A stretch of 64,000 nucleotides of DNA from Helianthus annuus (GCF_002127325.2 NC_035445.2:78728815-78792814); one strand, 5' to 3'; positions 51,770 through 64,000 are shown, counted from the first letter of the stretch. Numbers and translations: made by a program. Notes: a model not told the origin generated them from the letters alone.

Positions 51770-53262
51770 AACGAATAACTGTGGATACTTAGCTTTCATA
51801 TCACTTTCGAGTTCCCAGGTGAACTCGGCTCCACGTTTCCCTTCCCAACGAACCTTCATTATGGGAATGCGTGAGCGTCAGAGCTTCTTGGTTTCTCAGT
51901 CCATGATCTTGACTGGCTTTTCCACGAAGTGTAATGTTTCGTCCACTTGTAGATCCTCAAGAGGTACATGTAAATTCTGCTCGGCTAGACACTTTTTGAG
52001 GTTCGAAACATAGAAAGTCGGATAGACGTTGCTAAGTTCCTCTGGTAATTCGAGTCTGTAGGCCACCTTGCCAATTCTTTCCAGAACCTTAAAGGATCCA
52101 ACGTATCGAGGCGCGAGTTTTCCTTTCTTGCCGAATCGGATCACCCCCTTCTAAGGTGAAACTTTAGGAGTACGTGATCACCAACGTCAAATTCAAGGGG
52201 CTTGTGGTGTTTATCGGCGTAACTCTTTTGACGACTCCGAGCTTTCAGGAGATTGTCTCGTATCTGAAGGATCTTGTCAGTCGTTTCTTGCAATAACTCA
52301 GGATCGGTAATTTGCGCATCTCCGATCTCGTGCCATACAATAGGCGATCGACATTTTCTTCCATATAATACCTCAAATGGTGCCATTTGAATGCTAGAAT
52401 GATAATTGATATTGTATGAGAATTCGACTAAAGGTAAATGTGAATCCCAATTACCACTGAAATCTATCACACACGAGCGAAGCATGTCTTCTAGGGTGCG
52501 AATCGTGCATTTAGTCTGACCGTCGGTCTGGGGATGGAAAGCGGTACTTAGATTAAGAGTAGTACCGAGAGCGGATTGAAACGTTTCCCAAAGGCGCGAG
52601 GTAAACCGACCATCGCGGTTAGAGATGATATCACGAGGTGTCCCACGTCGACAAATGACTTCGTCGGTATAGATCCATGCTAATCGTTCTACCTTAGAGT
52701 CTTCTCGTATCGGCAGAAATGAGCAGATTTAGTAAGACGATCAACGATAACCCAAATGCTATCGTGACCTGATGGCGTGCAGGGAAGTTTCGTTATGAAG
52801 TCCATAGCTATACTCTCCCATTTCCACATAGGGATCTCGGGTTGCACGAGTAATCCAGAGGGTCTTTATTGCTTAGCGTTGACTTTCGAACAAGTCAGGC
52901 ACTTTGAAACATAGATAGTGATATCCTTCTTCATTCCAGGCCACCAATACCGAAGATGAAGGTCATGGTACATCTTGTCGGCACCAGGATGAATGGAATA
53001 TCGAGACTTGTGGGCTTCAGTCAACAATATCTCCCAAAGTTTATTGCGAATTGGAATCCAGATGCGATCGAGATAGTAATAAATACCGTTCCATTTAGAG
53101 AAATCAGCGATGAATCGACGGTAATAGCCCGCTAATCCGAGGAACGAACGTACTTCGGACGAGGATTTGGTGTAACCCAGCTCTTAACTGCTTCAATCTT
53201 CGCGTGATCGACGTGTATACCTTGACTATTTACGATGTGACCAAGGAATTGAACCTCCTCTA
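51770..53262 (-). pseudogene. Element F: pol remnant (RT end, integrase, chromodomain), RNase H deleted
   Basis: In minus-strand order there is a piece of reverse transcriptase (EEVQFLGHIVN, then SFLGLAGYYRRFIADFS, about 53262-53088). This is joined at once to the integrase zinc-binding part (KWNGIYYYLDRIW, HKSRYSIHPGADKMYHDL, CLTCSK). The integrase core follows (FHPQTDGQTK, then NYHSSIQMAPFEVLYGRKCR, 52485-52141). A frameshift near 52142 precedes the GKLAPRYVGSF tail and a chromodomain-like end (VRWEGKRGAEFTWELESD) after further stop codons. RNase H is missing by deletion. Confidence 0.85.
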
Positions 53263-55243
53263 AGCGAAATAGATTGTCCAACAGAATCCATAACAACTAA
53301 TATATTACCAAATCCTTAATGTTAATATCCATACTACTAACAGATAAAGTAAAAAATAGTTATTACAGATAATTGTTCTCAAAGACAAATATTGTTCCGA
53401 CAACTCATAAATTATTCGTGGGTTTCTAGACCATCTAATCTTGATTCATCACAGCAAGCATAGAACAACATCTCAAACACCTGTCACATACGTTAAAATA
53501 GGTAAATACACATAGTGTAAAGGTGAGCATACAAGTTTGATAGTATAATAGTAGCGAAAGCGATTTACGCATAACCAGCATGAAATGTGAAGCAAGTAGA
53601 CCATCGACAATGAAATATGCACAGACATGACTGCGAGTTGTAGAATGCGAAACACATATCACCACTATGACACGCGAAGAAATACCCTTAACAACCCCTG
53701 TCCATGACAGGTGCTGAATCCAAACTATAGTACTATCGTTGCTAAGGTGTCAGGCAACAATCACTGTATAAACATAACATACAAGCATTCATCGGATAAC
53801 ACGTATAACATGCAGAGTGGTTAGCATATAAAAGTAGTTGTGTTGTGTGTCGACGTGATTTGATATAAGTAACGTATGTAACACCCAAAAGTGTGTTAAG
53901 CAAAAAGGGAACGAGCATACTCACAGATCGTGTTTAGTAAATAAACACAGTCTTGGATTGAAGGGAGCGCTTGAGGGATTAGCCTGATCACAGTACGACA
54001 GTATAAGCATTGAAAAATGCGTAAAACAGTGTGTCGGTGAGAGGAGTGATCGAATGGTGGTTTGATCGGATGGCCATCCGGACGGATGACTGTTCGGTCG
54101 GATGGTCATTGGACTGAGGGAAGGTGTGTTTGTAAAATGTTGAACTTTTGAAGTTTTTGCTGTAGTATAAATAAAGTCAATCGATCGGATGGTCATCCGG
54201 ACGGATGGCCGTTCGATCGGATGGCTGTTCGTTTGAAACTGATAATCTTTGAAAATTTTGTAAAAGTTTAAATGTTGAACTTTGGAAATGGGTTGTCACC
54301 TGATCGGATAGTTGTTCGATCGGATGGTGGTCCGATCGAATGACAATTCGATCAAGCAACTGTTTGTTTGAAACTTGTAAAATCAGTTAAGTTTTAGATA
54401 GTTTGCAGTTTGACGGAGACAACATGGCGACATGTTAAACAATGGAAACCACATCAAGTCCAACTCGTCCGAACGGATGGGAATCACCCCGTTTGATCCG
54501 AACTAGCTGTTCTTGACGGAATTTCATATTCATCCCGTGGATCAGTCGTCTCTTTGATAAAAATCTATTCTCATATCGGTTCTCTAGTAGAGAATGAGTA
54601 GAGAACCCGAACGAGTCCAGATTCTAACGGTTTTGAGTAAAAAGTTAAAGGTTGTTGAAGAAAAGTTTGAAACGGTTGTTAAGTGTTTAGATTTAGCTGA
54701 AATCGGTGTAAAACGTGTAGAAATCCATCAGATCCGAACCATTCTTGATGAGATGAGGCCACACTTCAATGTTCATAAGAACTCCATGATGATGTCACCC
54801 TAGAACAGCCCGAATCCAGTGATTTCATGGTGAAAAGTTGTGATTTGATGGAGAAGATGATGAGAAGTGTGTGCTGATTGTGGAAGTACAAGATTTAAGG
54901 TGAAAACTTACAAGAATCACGAGAAATCGAGAGAAAAGAGCTTGGGAGTGCACTGGTCGTAGGGAGCTATCACATCAAGTGAACAGTTGATGTGACTGCT
55001 GAGTATTTATAGGTAGAGAGGTGGAAGGCGGTGTAAAGTTGGACGGGTCAGACGACCGTTCGATCGGATGGCCATCCGATCGGATGGCCATCCGATCGGA
55101 TGGCCATCCGATCGGATGGTCATCCGGTCCGATGTCCATTAGACCGAATGGTCGTTTGATCGGAGGGCTTTCGCGTGTTGGTTTTCCGACTTTTGTTTCG
55201 TGCGTTGAGCGTTGTGTCGCGTTTAATCGAGTTATGAGTAAGC
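53263..55243 (-). repeat. Element F: 5' LTR, truncated at both ends
   Basis: It matches 49339-51289 of the other LTR at roughly 95% by eye. Its inner (left) 44 bases were lost in the deletion that also removed PBS, gag, protease and most of RT; the join shares AGCGAAA on both sides. Its outer end is cut at 55243 by the LTR of element G. Confidence 0.87.
55060..55135. repeat. Palindromic GATCGGATGGCCATCC tandem repeat
   Basis: Three to four consecutive units of GATCGGATGGCCATCC, expanded relative to the single or double unit in the other LTR copy (51139-51180). Related GATCGGATGG half-units recur over the whole LTR (for example 54060-54115 and 54180-54235). Confidence 0.85.
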
Positions 55244-58200
55244 TGTCACACCCTGACTTTTACAGAAGCGTGATTATTGGTGTGACTTTCTTAATACCGT
55301 AGCATTCAATCATAACAACGCTATATGATAAAAACCATCAGATGCTCATCCATTAATTAAGTTTAGAAAACAACATAACATAAATTGTATGGAACGTAGA
55401 CACCAAATTTTTAAGTTACAACCACAACTTGTTTAAATGAGTTCTTGAAGACTCAACAAAAGACCTTTAATTAAAACCGGGTTTAGAAACATGTGTCCCA
55501 TCCAGGAATAGGACACGACTATCTATAGTGTACTAACGTCTATTAGACGAACGGGCCGTGCCTTGGGTTAGAGTTTAACGTTTTGAGCTGCGTTTCTTAT
55601 GTTATTCCAAGTTATAATTATTTGTTAAAATAAATTATTTTAACTTTAAATTATATTTCGATTTGGAATAATTGTTTTAAACAATATTTTGTCACAACAC
55701 TTCTCAAGTATTTAATTTCGTATTTTCTTCGCAAGGATGGGGGTATCTTATATATGTACTTTCGCATTCCCGTTTTCGTATTCTCAACTAATATATTTCC
55801 AAGTCTCACTTTAGAAAATATATATATAACTTATTTGTCAAAAATATTGTATTCCAAGAAAATATATATTCTTCCCAAAAATCATATATCTTCTAAATAT
55901 ACTAGGAAAATATATTTTAACTTCCCAAAAATAATATATTTTCTCTTTGTCGAAAATATGATATACTTGGTAATATGTACAAAAATCATATTTTCACTTC
56001 TTTCGTTTCCAAAATAACATTTACCAAAAATGTATTGTAACGTTATTTTCCGGAATATTTCATAAGTTACGTTTTATCGTTCGGCTTCACAATATTGAGT
56101 ATGTAACTTATATTTCATTCCTTGTGATTTTGGTACTATTTTGGAGTTGTAAATTCTTGGTATTTGTAAGTTATATTATTTTACCCTAAAATAATATAAC
56201 TATTCTACAAAGTATACAAATATTCACACAAGTGTCTTAATATAAAATATATATTCTAAATATATATTTATCCATTTTTATTTACAAAAACCAACCCCCA
56301 ATACTTGTATTTTTGTAACAAAATTTATGGCTAGGTTTATATTGAAAAACATAGTTTAAAATACACTTCTAAATACTTGTTAGAAATTATTTTCTAAGTG
56401 TTTGTATTTTTAAAAAATTTTGACATAGTTCCCTTTGAAAATGGAGGTGTCCATGCTATTTAGCATATCATTTTCTTTTCAAAAAAATAACACACAATAA
56501 TCAACCATCAATCCCTAAACATCTTGCACTTACCAAGTGCAAAAACTATTCAATTTACATAATAACATGAACTTGATCTTTCACAAAAATGCGTAGTAAC
56601 TTGGTAAAGTGTTTAGTAGCCTTAGTTACCCTCCAAAATATATTTACTTCTTGGTAAACTTCATTCTTGGAAATTTTAGATGTTTACAACTTGTGAACAT
56701 ATTTCACAAAAATGTTTCTTTATTAGATCTTCTTGTTTCATAAGTGTTTATACACTTTTTTTTCCACTAAAAATAGTGTAGGTTTAAGTAAAAACCATGA
56801 TCTATTAGAAATAATATTTTAAACTTGGTTTTCTTGGAAAATCATTCACAAGTCTTGGATTTATAAGTTTTCTAGCTTACTTTGTTTATTATTTTTCAAG
56901 AAACCATTTCATTTATCAAGTTCATGTGTTCACAAGAAGATGATCATCATATGTTGTTACATGATCATCCTCCCACTTGCTAGATTATGTGTCTAATCAC
57001 CACCTAGCAAGCTCCATGTGATGATTAACATCATCATCTCAAGAAATCAACGACATTATACATATACTAAACAACATGATTTCATCATGTTTCAAGCTTT
57101 ATGTTCAAGATTCAGGTTTATGTCTTTTAGTGATCTTATGATTTTCAATATAACACATCTTTTAACCACTAAAAATGGAAGTAAACAAGAGTCAAGAAGG
57201 ATCTTACTACTAGCTTCAAGCTAGGGAAGAACAATGATGAAAACGGAGTGGATAAAAGCAAACGGAAGAGGTCCTTGATGATCCACAAGCTCCAAGCTTC
57301 GTTAGTGACCTTCTTACACCTCAAGATAACCTTGGAATGGATGAACTTCGAATGAAAATAATGGTGGTGTGGGTGAGAGGGGTCAGCCAAGAGCTTTAAG
57401 ATGGAGAGAGTGAGAGTGTGATGATGAAGATGAAGGTGAAGGTTACTTATAATCAAGGTTTAAGTTTTACACAATGGTTCTTATGTCCCTCCTAGTACAA
57501 ACATGATCTTTCAATTAGATTACTAGAGATCTCATGGGATCTTAAAAGATTTGAGGGGATCAAGGTGGTGGGGACCACCTTGAGCCGTAAATGAGGGGGG
57601 GGGGGTAAATGTAAGTTTTTGATGGTAACTTGGGTAATTAGTGGAGGTTAAGTGTAAAAGTCTAGTGTTTATACATAAGGTATATTATATAGTTTGTTAG
57701 GGTGTTAGGGAACCATAACTAGTTCAAAAATAATAAAACAATGCTTCTAGCAATATTTTGTTGTTCCGGGCGATGTCCGGTTGTTCGGTTAGATACCGGT
57801 TCTTTAAAGTGTCAAGTGATTCCGTTTAGTGATTTTTAAGTACCCTTTTGTGACACTTTTAATTCCCAACACTTAGGAAAGCATACAGGACCATTTTGCT
57901 ATATTTTTGCATGTTGCTAGCATGTTAAAGTGCTGATTTTTGCTGATTAATGCAGAATTCTGCACTTTTAGTGGGTTTTAGGCACTTTCTGGCACTTAAA
58001 CTATCACCTAGTGACGCAGTCCTTACTTCCCTACACTCCATACTAGTGTAGTACCTTGTCTCTGGCCCTTACAGGGTCTCAAAACACTGTCTGTCTATGT
58101 ACTGACATTGTCAGCATGTCTCTGAGTTATCCGCTAACTGTGCTCCGCTAACTGTGCTAACCGTGCTTTGTGCATCGTTTATGTCACTAAAGTTTGTATG

Positions 58201-58359
58201 TGATAAATGGTTGTGACAGTATGAAATGTGATGCACATGTATGTATGATACAGATATCAGAAAGCAGTTTATATCATCCGTTGTAATTAAGCACAGTCAT
58301 TAAGCATAAATTAATATTAATTAATTGTACGGATACCTGGATTTATGAGGGTTGTCACA
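55244..58359 (-). repeat. Element G: 3' LTR (3116 bp)
   Basis: The ends are TGTCACACCCTGAC and GGGTTGTCACA. To the right the plus strand reads TTCTCCCCCTGTTAAGAAAA, a purine tract on the minus strand. It lies inside the element F LTR; the expected left target duplication is TAAGC (55239-55243). Inside are runs of AAATATAT-type sequence (55790-56280) and a G run (57596-57606). The ORFs in it are not credible. Confidence 0.8.
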
Positions 58360-60320
58360 TTCTCCCCCTGTTAAGAAAATTTCGTCCTCAAAATTTGTAC
58401 TACCTTAACTACTTAGGCTTTCATTATGCGTGTATGTATATGACTGATACTGGGGTAACTACCCAAACCGCATCTAACCTCACTCACATCAGGTGAATTC
58501 CATGGATATATTTTAACAATAAGAGCCCAATGGTTTCAAGGCACGTGCTCTATCATTTGATGTTAAAGGACACAAGTCGAAGAGGTGTCTAGTCTATCAT
58601 AACTCAGTTAACAGGGGTTCCACAAAGGGGAGTGTTGACCAATGGATTCGTCGAACAACTGGTCACAATACGCAAATGAGTACTCATAAACCGCAGCATC
58701 CGCTGTATGAACTCAAAATCAACAACTTGAGAAAAAAAAATCTGTCAACTTTCGGATAAATAAATGGTAAGGATTAGTGTGTTGACACTCTTGAATTGCG
58801 AAAATACACCGAATGAAATGCAAGCGAATCTGGTGTATCATTGTCTTGATTCGTAGTTGCATCAGGAATGTTTAAATGACAAGTCAAACAGAAGTATGTG
58901 TAGTTTTATGTGAAACGGTTAACCATGATTAGCACAAGCTACAAATTTGTAATGACACCACAAGGTGTCGTAATTGAAATATTTCAATAATAGCGGTGAC
59001 CGAACGAGTTCACCGTGTTTGTAAACAAATGAAAGTGTACTAAAACAACCTGAGAATTTGATTTACACAATGTTATGGAGTTTTCAATCGATTATGGAAC
59101 ATCAAAGAACTACCGTTTCTGATTGAAGACGGAAAGCAATAAACACTGTAAGGTATACCATTTATAACGCAAGAATGGTTAGGAGGTACAATGTGATATG
59201 AGACGAATCTAGGTACCATTGTCTTAACACACGACTGTGCTGAGATCGCTTTAATCGTGGTAAACAAAAAGGATTTAGAACAAATGAATAGACAACCAAA
59301 TCCGTGTATGAGGTGCGTAAGCAAATTAGCGCAAGCTCCAATTTTTATGAAAGTATCACCGCAAGGTATCAAAATCAACAAACGATTTAGTGGAGTCGTA
59401 GACCAAGCAATTCTACTACGGCTCGAAACAAAAAGGACATTTGCAAAAATATTTGAATATGATGCTCCCAATACATCATATGACGTTTTAAATTGAATAT
59501 GCGAAATGGATAAGTTCAAGCAATTGAACTTGGTTTCGGCGTAGCCTGACAATAAACGTATGTATCAACAAGGGAATTTCAGCATGGTTGCGAAGACAAC
59601 CCATAATGCAACTTAATATAAAAGGAGTTTCAAGAAAATGTGATGGCTTGACAGCAAAAGGGGCCAACAATTACAAGAGCGTGGGTTATTCGAATCATTG
59701 ACCAATAGTTACTTTAGCAAAATAATGTTTGAACTTTTATAATGCGTTTATTCGAAATGAAACCACATGCGTAGCGAACGATGCATGTGTGACATATAAG
59801 TTTCCGAGTACTGAAACGATGAGTATTTGCTAAAATGAAGAAATGATCAAGTGTCGAAGCAAATGTGTGTTCGCTCTCAGCGAAGAAAATTGGCGCGATG
59901 CAGCTACCATTAAGGGGAGTAGGGATGCAAGCCTCTACCCGCTAGAAACAAAAGCGGAAATTACAACAAAAGAAGTTCTAGTACTTTCTGTTTGGTTAAC
60001 TGAAGTAGCATATTTATCAGGACAATGTGGTTTGCTTGAGTTCACAGGTGTGGTTCCTAAGTGACAACCTCTACGAGTTTTGGCCTGGGTCCCCAAAGGA
60101 TTTAGCACAAGTTTTCAAAGTTTCGTATTCTGTGCGAAACTGTCTCGTGCATTGCGTAGGAAACACAATTTTGTGTATGTCCAAAGTAGGTCATTGTCCC
60201 AAAATTTCCCGGTATACTTTCTTCCTGATTTCCCATATAATGACGCTCAATCATCGATCGGTCGTGTAATAGTAGTTGGATCCTTATAGTTAGTTAAATA
60301 AATAAATCGTTAATTCTCAT
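58360..60320 (-). mobile_element. Element G: internal DNA without recognisable pol
   Basis: This is where RT, RNase H and integrase should lie, but no such motif was found on the minus strand. The sequence is of moderate GC content, unlike the LTR, and looks like captured or rearranged DNA. The open frame at 59552-59073 has no family signature. Confidence 0.55.
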
Positions 60321-60329
60321 CAGGGGTTA

Positions 60330-61060
60330 CAGACTCTTGTTGGCTAGCACGTTTGGCTCCTTGTAGTTGATGCTCATTTGAAAATCATCGTCCTTCTACT
60401 TGACGAGCAGCACTGGTGTTACTCAAAACGGGTAGCTTGGTGTGTTAACTTCCTTCTCTACTAACTACCGAAGCTATGCTGCCAATCCTTGCATCGCCGA
60501 AAGTGTAAGTTGCTAAGGTGCATTGACTGTAGACACAATGTCTGAAATCAAATTAATGCGAAGTTCGACTTGTCGTTGGAGTGGTAATTCAGGCGAGCCT
60601 TCGGCTTCTTTGTCCGCGACATGGGCCGAGAGGTAACACATTCTGTGCGGGAAATTCTCGTGCCTCCAAGCACTAGTAAATTGTAGAGGCGTATCCTGCT
60701 TCATGAATCACGATTGCTTCGTCGTTCATCATCAGGTGTTGATAACAACCACCGCTCGATTGCTCGACAAGTGGCCCATCCCAGTTACCACGTCGAGGCT
60801 TCCCATTAACTAGTTCTATCGAGTGCGGGTTATATAACTTATCCTTTTACTAAACCATGTATATTCTTAAATTCATGAGATACGAAGCTATGGTCGGCAC
60901 TAGTATCAAATAACATAGATGCAAAATTTTGGTTGACAGAGAACGTACCAGCAACCACATCTGGATCCTGGCGTGCTTCACGAGTTCTGATATTGGAGGC
61001 TCCTTCACGGTCTTGGTTACTTCTCCTTGGGCAATCTTTTCTAAAGTGCCCCACGTTTCC
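60330..61060 (-). pseudogene. Element G: zinc knuckle, protease and start of RT, degenerate
   Basis: In minus-strand order there is a zinc knuckle (GHFRKDCP, about 61050), a retropepsin-like stretch with LFDTSADHSF (Ser in place of the usual Gly after DT), and then a region ending near 60340. The last part carries decayed traces of the RT start (INLISDIVSTVNAP, and a VLLVK...DDDFQMSINYKEPN-like stretch) broken by stops. It cannot give a working enzyme. Confidence 0.65.
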
Positions 61061-61099
61061 ACCTCTGTAGCACCCAGAACCTTATCATTATTATTTCCG

Positions 61100-62349
61100 C
61101 CTTGGTTGTTGTCACCACTTCCTCCTTTTATGGGACTCTTTGCCCAACATGCATCCTTGTTGTGTCCCCACTTTCCATATCTACCGCACTTAGGCTTTTT
61201 GCATCAACCGTCATGGTGAAATTTACACTTTTCACATTTCGGCTTAGTTCCCAAGTAAATCTTATCATTGGCTTGCTTGTTGTTAGGGCAATCTTTCTTG
61301 AAATGTCCTTTGTCCCCATAGTCAAAACAACCTCGAATATGTTTTTGTTCATCATTGGCCCTTCGATAGTCGTTGTTGCCGTTGTTTCCTTCGTGATTTC
61401 CGTCACCATCTTGACCTTCGTTACCATGTCCCGTACCATTCTGACACGTTTCCTTGACATGCCCTACTTTGTCGCAGACATTACTTCTTCCATCCCTACA
61501 TGGCCCAGCGTGATGAAATGGGCAGTTATCGCACTTAGGTGGGATGCCCATGTATTCCTTTTTCTTTTTGGCTTTGTTCTCGTCATTCATTCGGGTATCC
61601 TCCTGGGAGTGCATGAGCTTCCTTTTGTTCTTTCCGGATGATTCTACCTATGTTTCCTTCTTCTCATCAGGGTTTGAAGGCTTTTCCAGTCTAATCGCTC
61701 CTTTACTGAGTGCCACACTTAATTCGATCACATCGATAGCTGTTGGCGGAGCTGATTCCATCATTAAGCGCAAGATCTGAGGCGCCAGTCCCCAGATTAA
61801 TGGCTCCCCCCTTTTCATCTCTGATTCCACTAGGTATGGAATAACTCGATGCAAATCGTGAAGTCTCTGCACGTACTCCGCCACTTTTGGACCTTCCATT
61901 ATTAGCTTCCAGAATTCGAATCCTAGCTTCTGGATCGCCATCTCAGAACAATACTCCTTACGCATCATTTCCTTCAACTCACCCCATGTTAAAACATTCG
62001 TAGCAGTTCTGCCCATTGTTTGAATCTGAGAGTTCCACCATATCCAGGCCCTATCTTGAAACAATCCTGACGCATATAGGACTTGTTGCTCTGGCGTACA
62101 TCCTCTCATCCGAAAAACAGAATCCATGTCTTCAGTCCATTTCGCAAAGGTTATGGCACCTCCAGTGCCGTCGAAATTCGGAGCCTTGCAATCAAGGAAC
62201 TGCAAGTAGGTACAGCCATGAGGTGGGTTGCTTTCGGAGGTACCTCTGCTGGGTTCAGAGCGTAGGGCCTCATGCTGTGCTATTGCTTGTGCGATGTGCG
62301 CTTGTAGTTCTGCCTCGGTCATGAGCAGCTGAATGATCTTTTGAGACAT
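61100..62349 (-). pseudogene. Element G: Gag with several zinc knuckles, broken by stops
   Basis: The start ATG at 62349 opens a frame of 233 residues with the capsid domain (CTYLQFLDCKAPNFDGTGGA, then GLFQDRAWIWWNSQIQTM). It ends at a TAG (61648-61650) after PDEKKET. The same frame resumes to 61204 with Cys/His knuckles such as CDKVGHVKETC and CFDYGDKGHFKKDC, and further knuckles follow in other frames (GHNKDAC). One in-frame stop and at least one shift are present. The number of knuckles is unusually high. Confidence 0.8.
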
Positions 62350-62892
62350 ATTCTACGAAAAGTTTGGGTTGGTCAGGTCTCATTCGTTCAGGGAGTGTAA
62401 ATCGTTCATATGTATTTATATGAAATAAATCATCATATCAATACCTCAAGCAACAGCATACTCATAGCGTAAGCAAGCAAATGGAATCATGTTTAATGAG
62501 AGTATGACAAACAAACACGTTTATCCCAATCATAGCACATTCCTATTATATTGGTAGCACGTTTAACAAGAACATTACGATTAGGCTTTCATTAAGCAGG
62601 TAAGCACATTGCATCACAATCATAGCATAAACAAGTAATTCAACAATGTATGTAATGAGAATGGTGCGATTGAGCTATCATATATCAAGACCACAAGTAT
62701 AGTTTTACAAGTTTCACAATAGTATCATACATCAAAAGAGACTAAGGGTCACATCACCCTTGTCCAAATCGTCTACTAACTACAATAATCAAAAGTCAAA
62801 AGTCAAAGTGTGGTTTCCCAAAAGACTGTGCAATCTGGCTCAATAGCTGCACTCTCATCAAAAGTATGCTATCTGCATAAAACCAAAAACCT
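62350..62892. other. Element G: untranslated spacer between gag and the upstream ORF
   Basis: AT-rich, no ORF and no recognised motif. Short repeats of AAGCACATTGCATCACAATCA-like and AATCATAGCA sequence occur at 62527-62640. Confidence 0.5.
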
Positions 62893-62895
62893 TTA

Positions 62896-64000
62896 AGCTG
62901 ATGGGGGAGGAGGGGGAGGTGGAGGAACGAAAAGCAACATGCGCAAATGCGCTAAATCCTCCTCAAGTGCATGAACAACACGCAGCAGGTAAGCAATCTG
63001 CTGCTCCATAGTAAGAAAACGAGCACCAAACTCTGGGTAGGACTGAAGAGGAGCCGGCGGAGTCGCGAATGGTGACTGATAATGACAAGGCGGAGGATGC
63101 GGGATCCTCTCTAACTCCATGACTCTCCTACACAGCATCTCCTGCTGGAGCTGTAGTGACAAAAGCAGATCATCCCTCGAGTATCCAATGTGGAAGGGAT
63201 GGTATGGATCAGATATAGGCATCACGTTGGGTGGAAACCAAATCAGTGGCTCGCCCGTGGGTGTTGAAGAAAAAGCAGTGTGTGCAAACTGTGGCATGAA
63301 ATGATTGGCTGCTGATGCAGAAGGTATGTGACTGGCCTGCTGACTCGACGGTCCCTCCCCTGGACGGGGAGGAGGGATATCCTGAAGAAATGTGACTGGT
63401 AGATCTGTGCGGTGAATGTCAGACTCATGTGGGTGAAATGGGGCGATATCAACTGGTGCCTGGGTAGATGCAGGTGGGGGAGTAACGGGTCGAACAAAAG
63501 GAGGGTAGTCGTCGTTGTCCTCAATCCACCCATTGCGGGTGTGAGCATATCTGGGGTCTACATGGGTAGCAAAAGGGGCACGATCAACAAGTACAAGGAT
63601 CGGGTCAGGCAAAGGTGGTGCAGCAATAGGTACATCAACAGGGATAGGGTCATGCACAGGTGGAAGGTCGTCAGCAGGTATAGGCTCAAGTGCAATCTCA
63701 GGCTCAGGGTCAGCTGGAGCATACTCAAGATCAGCGGGTATATCAAAGAGCAGATCGTCAGGAATGACAGGTGCCTCAAAAGGTGGCTTGTCAGGTACAA
63801 ACTCAATCTCATGATCAGGGTCAAAGTCGTGTGGAAAGATAGGAGCGGCAGACATCGTTGTGTCGGAATCAGTGTCAGTGGGATAATGCCGCACGCCCCG
63901 TGCGTGTAAAGTAGCAGATGATACGGACTCGAATGAGTCAGGACCTGAATGGTCAGATGAGATCTCAACAGCAGGAATCTCGACCAACGGAACAACAATG
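62896..64000 (-). CDS. Element G: proline-rich ORF upstream of gag (364+ aa, partial)
   Basis: The minus-strand frame is open to the window edge; the first residues seen are IVVPLVEIPAVEISS, and the true start lies outside. The protein is acidic and proline-rich (PADLEYAPADPEPEIALEPI, later PPPPPPPPSA at the C-terminus). It has a heptad-like helix before its end (FLTMEQQIAYLLRVVHALEE). From memory, proteins with the same SVSSATLHARGVRHYPTDTD-type start occur before gag in Asteraceae gypsy elements. Its role is unknown. That it stays open next to a broken gag is notable. Confidence 0.7.

Larger units (their letters stand above)
49295..55243 (-). mobile_element. Element F: internally deleted chromodomain-type Ty3/gypsy element
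   Basis: On the minus strand it has a 5' LTR (right, cut by element G), a collapsed pol without gag and protease, and a complete 3' LTR (left). About 1.5 kb of internal DNA remains, where several kilobases are expected. The integrase type and the C-terminal chromodomain-like remnant point to a chromovirus, probably the Tekay branch. Confidence 0.85.

Noticed and set aside
59073..59552. 159-residue ORF as a host gene in element G
   Set aside because: No domain, no intron context, codon use without pattern, and it sits between the LTR and pol of a retrotransposon.

Overview
The window is plant nuclear DNA, almost certainly from a eudicot and probably from the daisy family (Asteraceae). Three things point to a plant: Ty3/gypsy LTR retrotransposons of the Tat type (two RNase H regions, antisense 3' gene) and of a chromodomain-bearing type, PIF/Harbinger and other plant DNA-transposon derivatives, and an interrupted plant terpene synthase gene. 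The Asteraceae call is an inference, based on the proline-rich ORF before gag in the right-hand gypsy element and the Asn/Pro-rich Harbinger ORF1 proteins. More than 85% of the window is transposable-element DNA.

1-27277 is a nest of at least five related Tat-type gypsy elements, named A to E here. E (minus strand, oldest) was interrupted in pol by C (plus). C was interrupted in its 3' region by B (minus). B was interrupted in pol by A (plus, complete, 10,730 bp, with apparently identical LTRs and a perfect ATACC target duplication). B was also interrupted just past pol by D (plus, only the 3' end visible). Every insertion is antiparallel to its host. A carries gag-protease and pol on the plus strand. 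On the minus strand, between pol and the 3' LTR, it carries a four-exon gene with its own TATA box. The same antisense gene is present in C. B, C and E carry disabling changes.

27278-32650 starts with a 283-bp near-perfect hairpin. It is followed by low-information DNA, a SINE-like tRNA-derived patch, and three non-autonomous PIF/Harbinger elements with TTA or TAA target duplications, two of which keep pieces of the Harbinger ORF1. A 15-bp minisatellite lies just upstream of the next gene.

32771-36819 is the only host gene that looks intact: a seven-exon TPS-b type (monoterpene-synthase-like) terpene synthase of 594 residues. It has a plastid-targeting leader, the RRX8W motif, DDIYD and an NSE/DTE motif. 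The second Arg of the usual RxR motif is Ser. A 256-bp tandem duplication lies 3' of it.

37490-47765 is a cluster of about eight non-autonomous elements, each sitting in a (TA)n tract, beginning (T)AGGG or a close variant, and carrying inverted termini built from three spaced GxGAAC-like boxes. Among them lies a captured fragment (exons 1-2) of a xyloglucan endotransglucosylase/hydrolase gene. 47787-49294 is a DNA-transposon remnant with TGTGGCTA-type repeats and a PB1-like ORF.

49295-64000 holds two minus-strand gypsy elements. F has a 2.4-kb LTR, a collapsed pol with chromodomain remnant, and a second, truncated LTR. It was interrupted by G, which has a 3.1-kb LTR, about 2 kb of unassigned DNA where most of pol should be, broken protease and gag, and an open proline-rich ORF that runs off the window.
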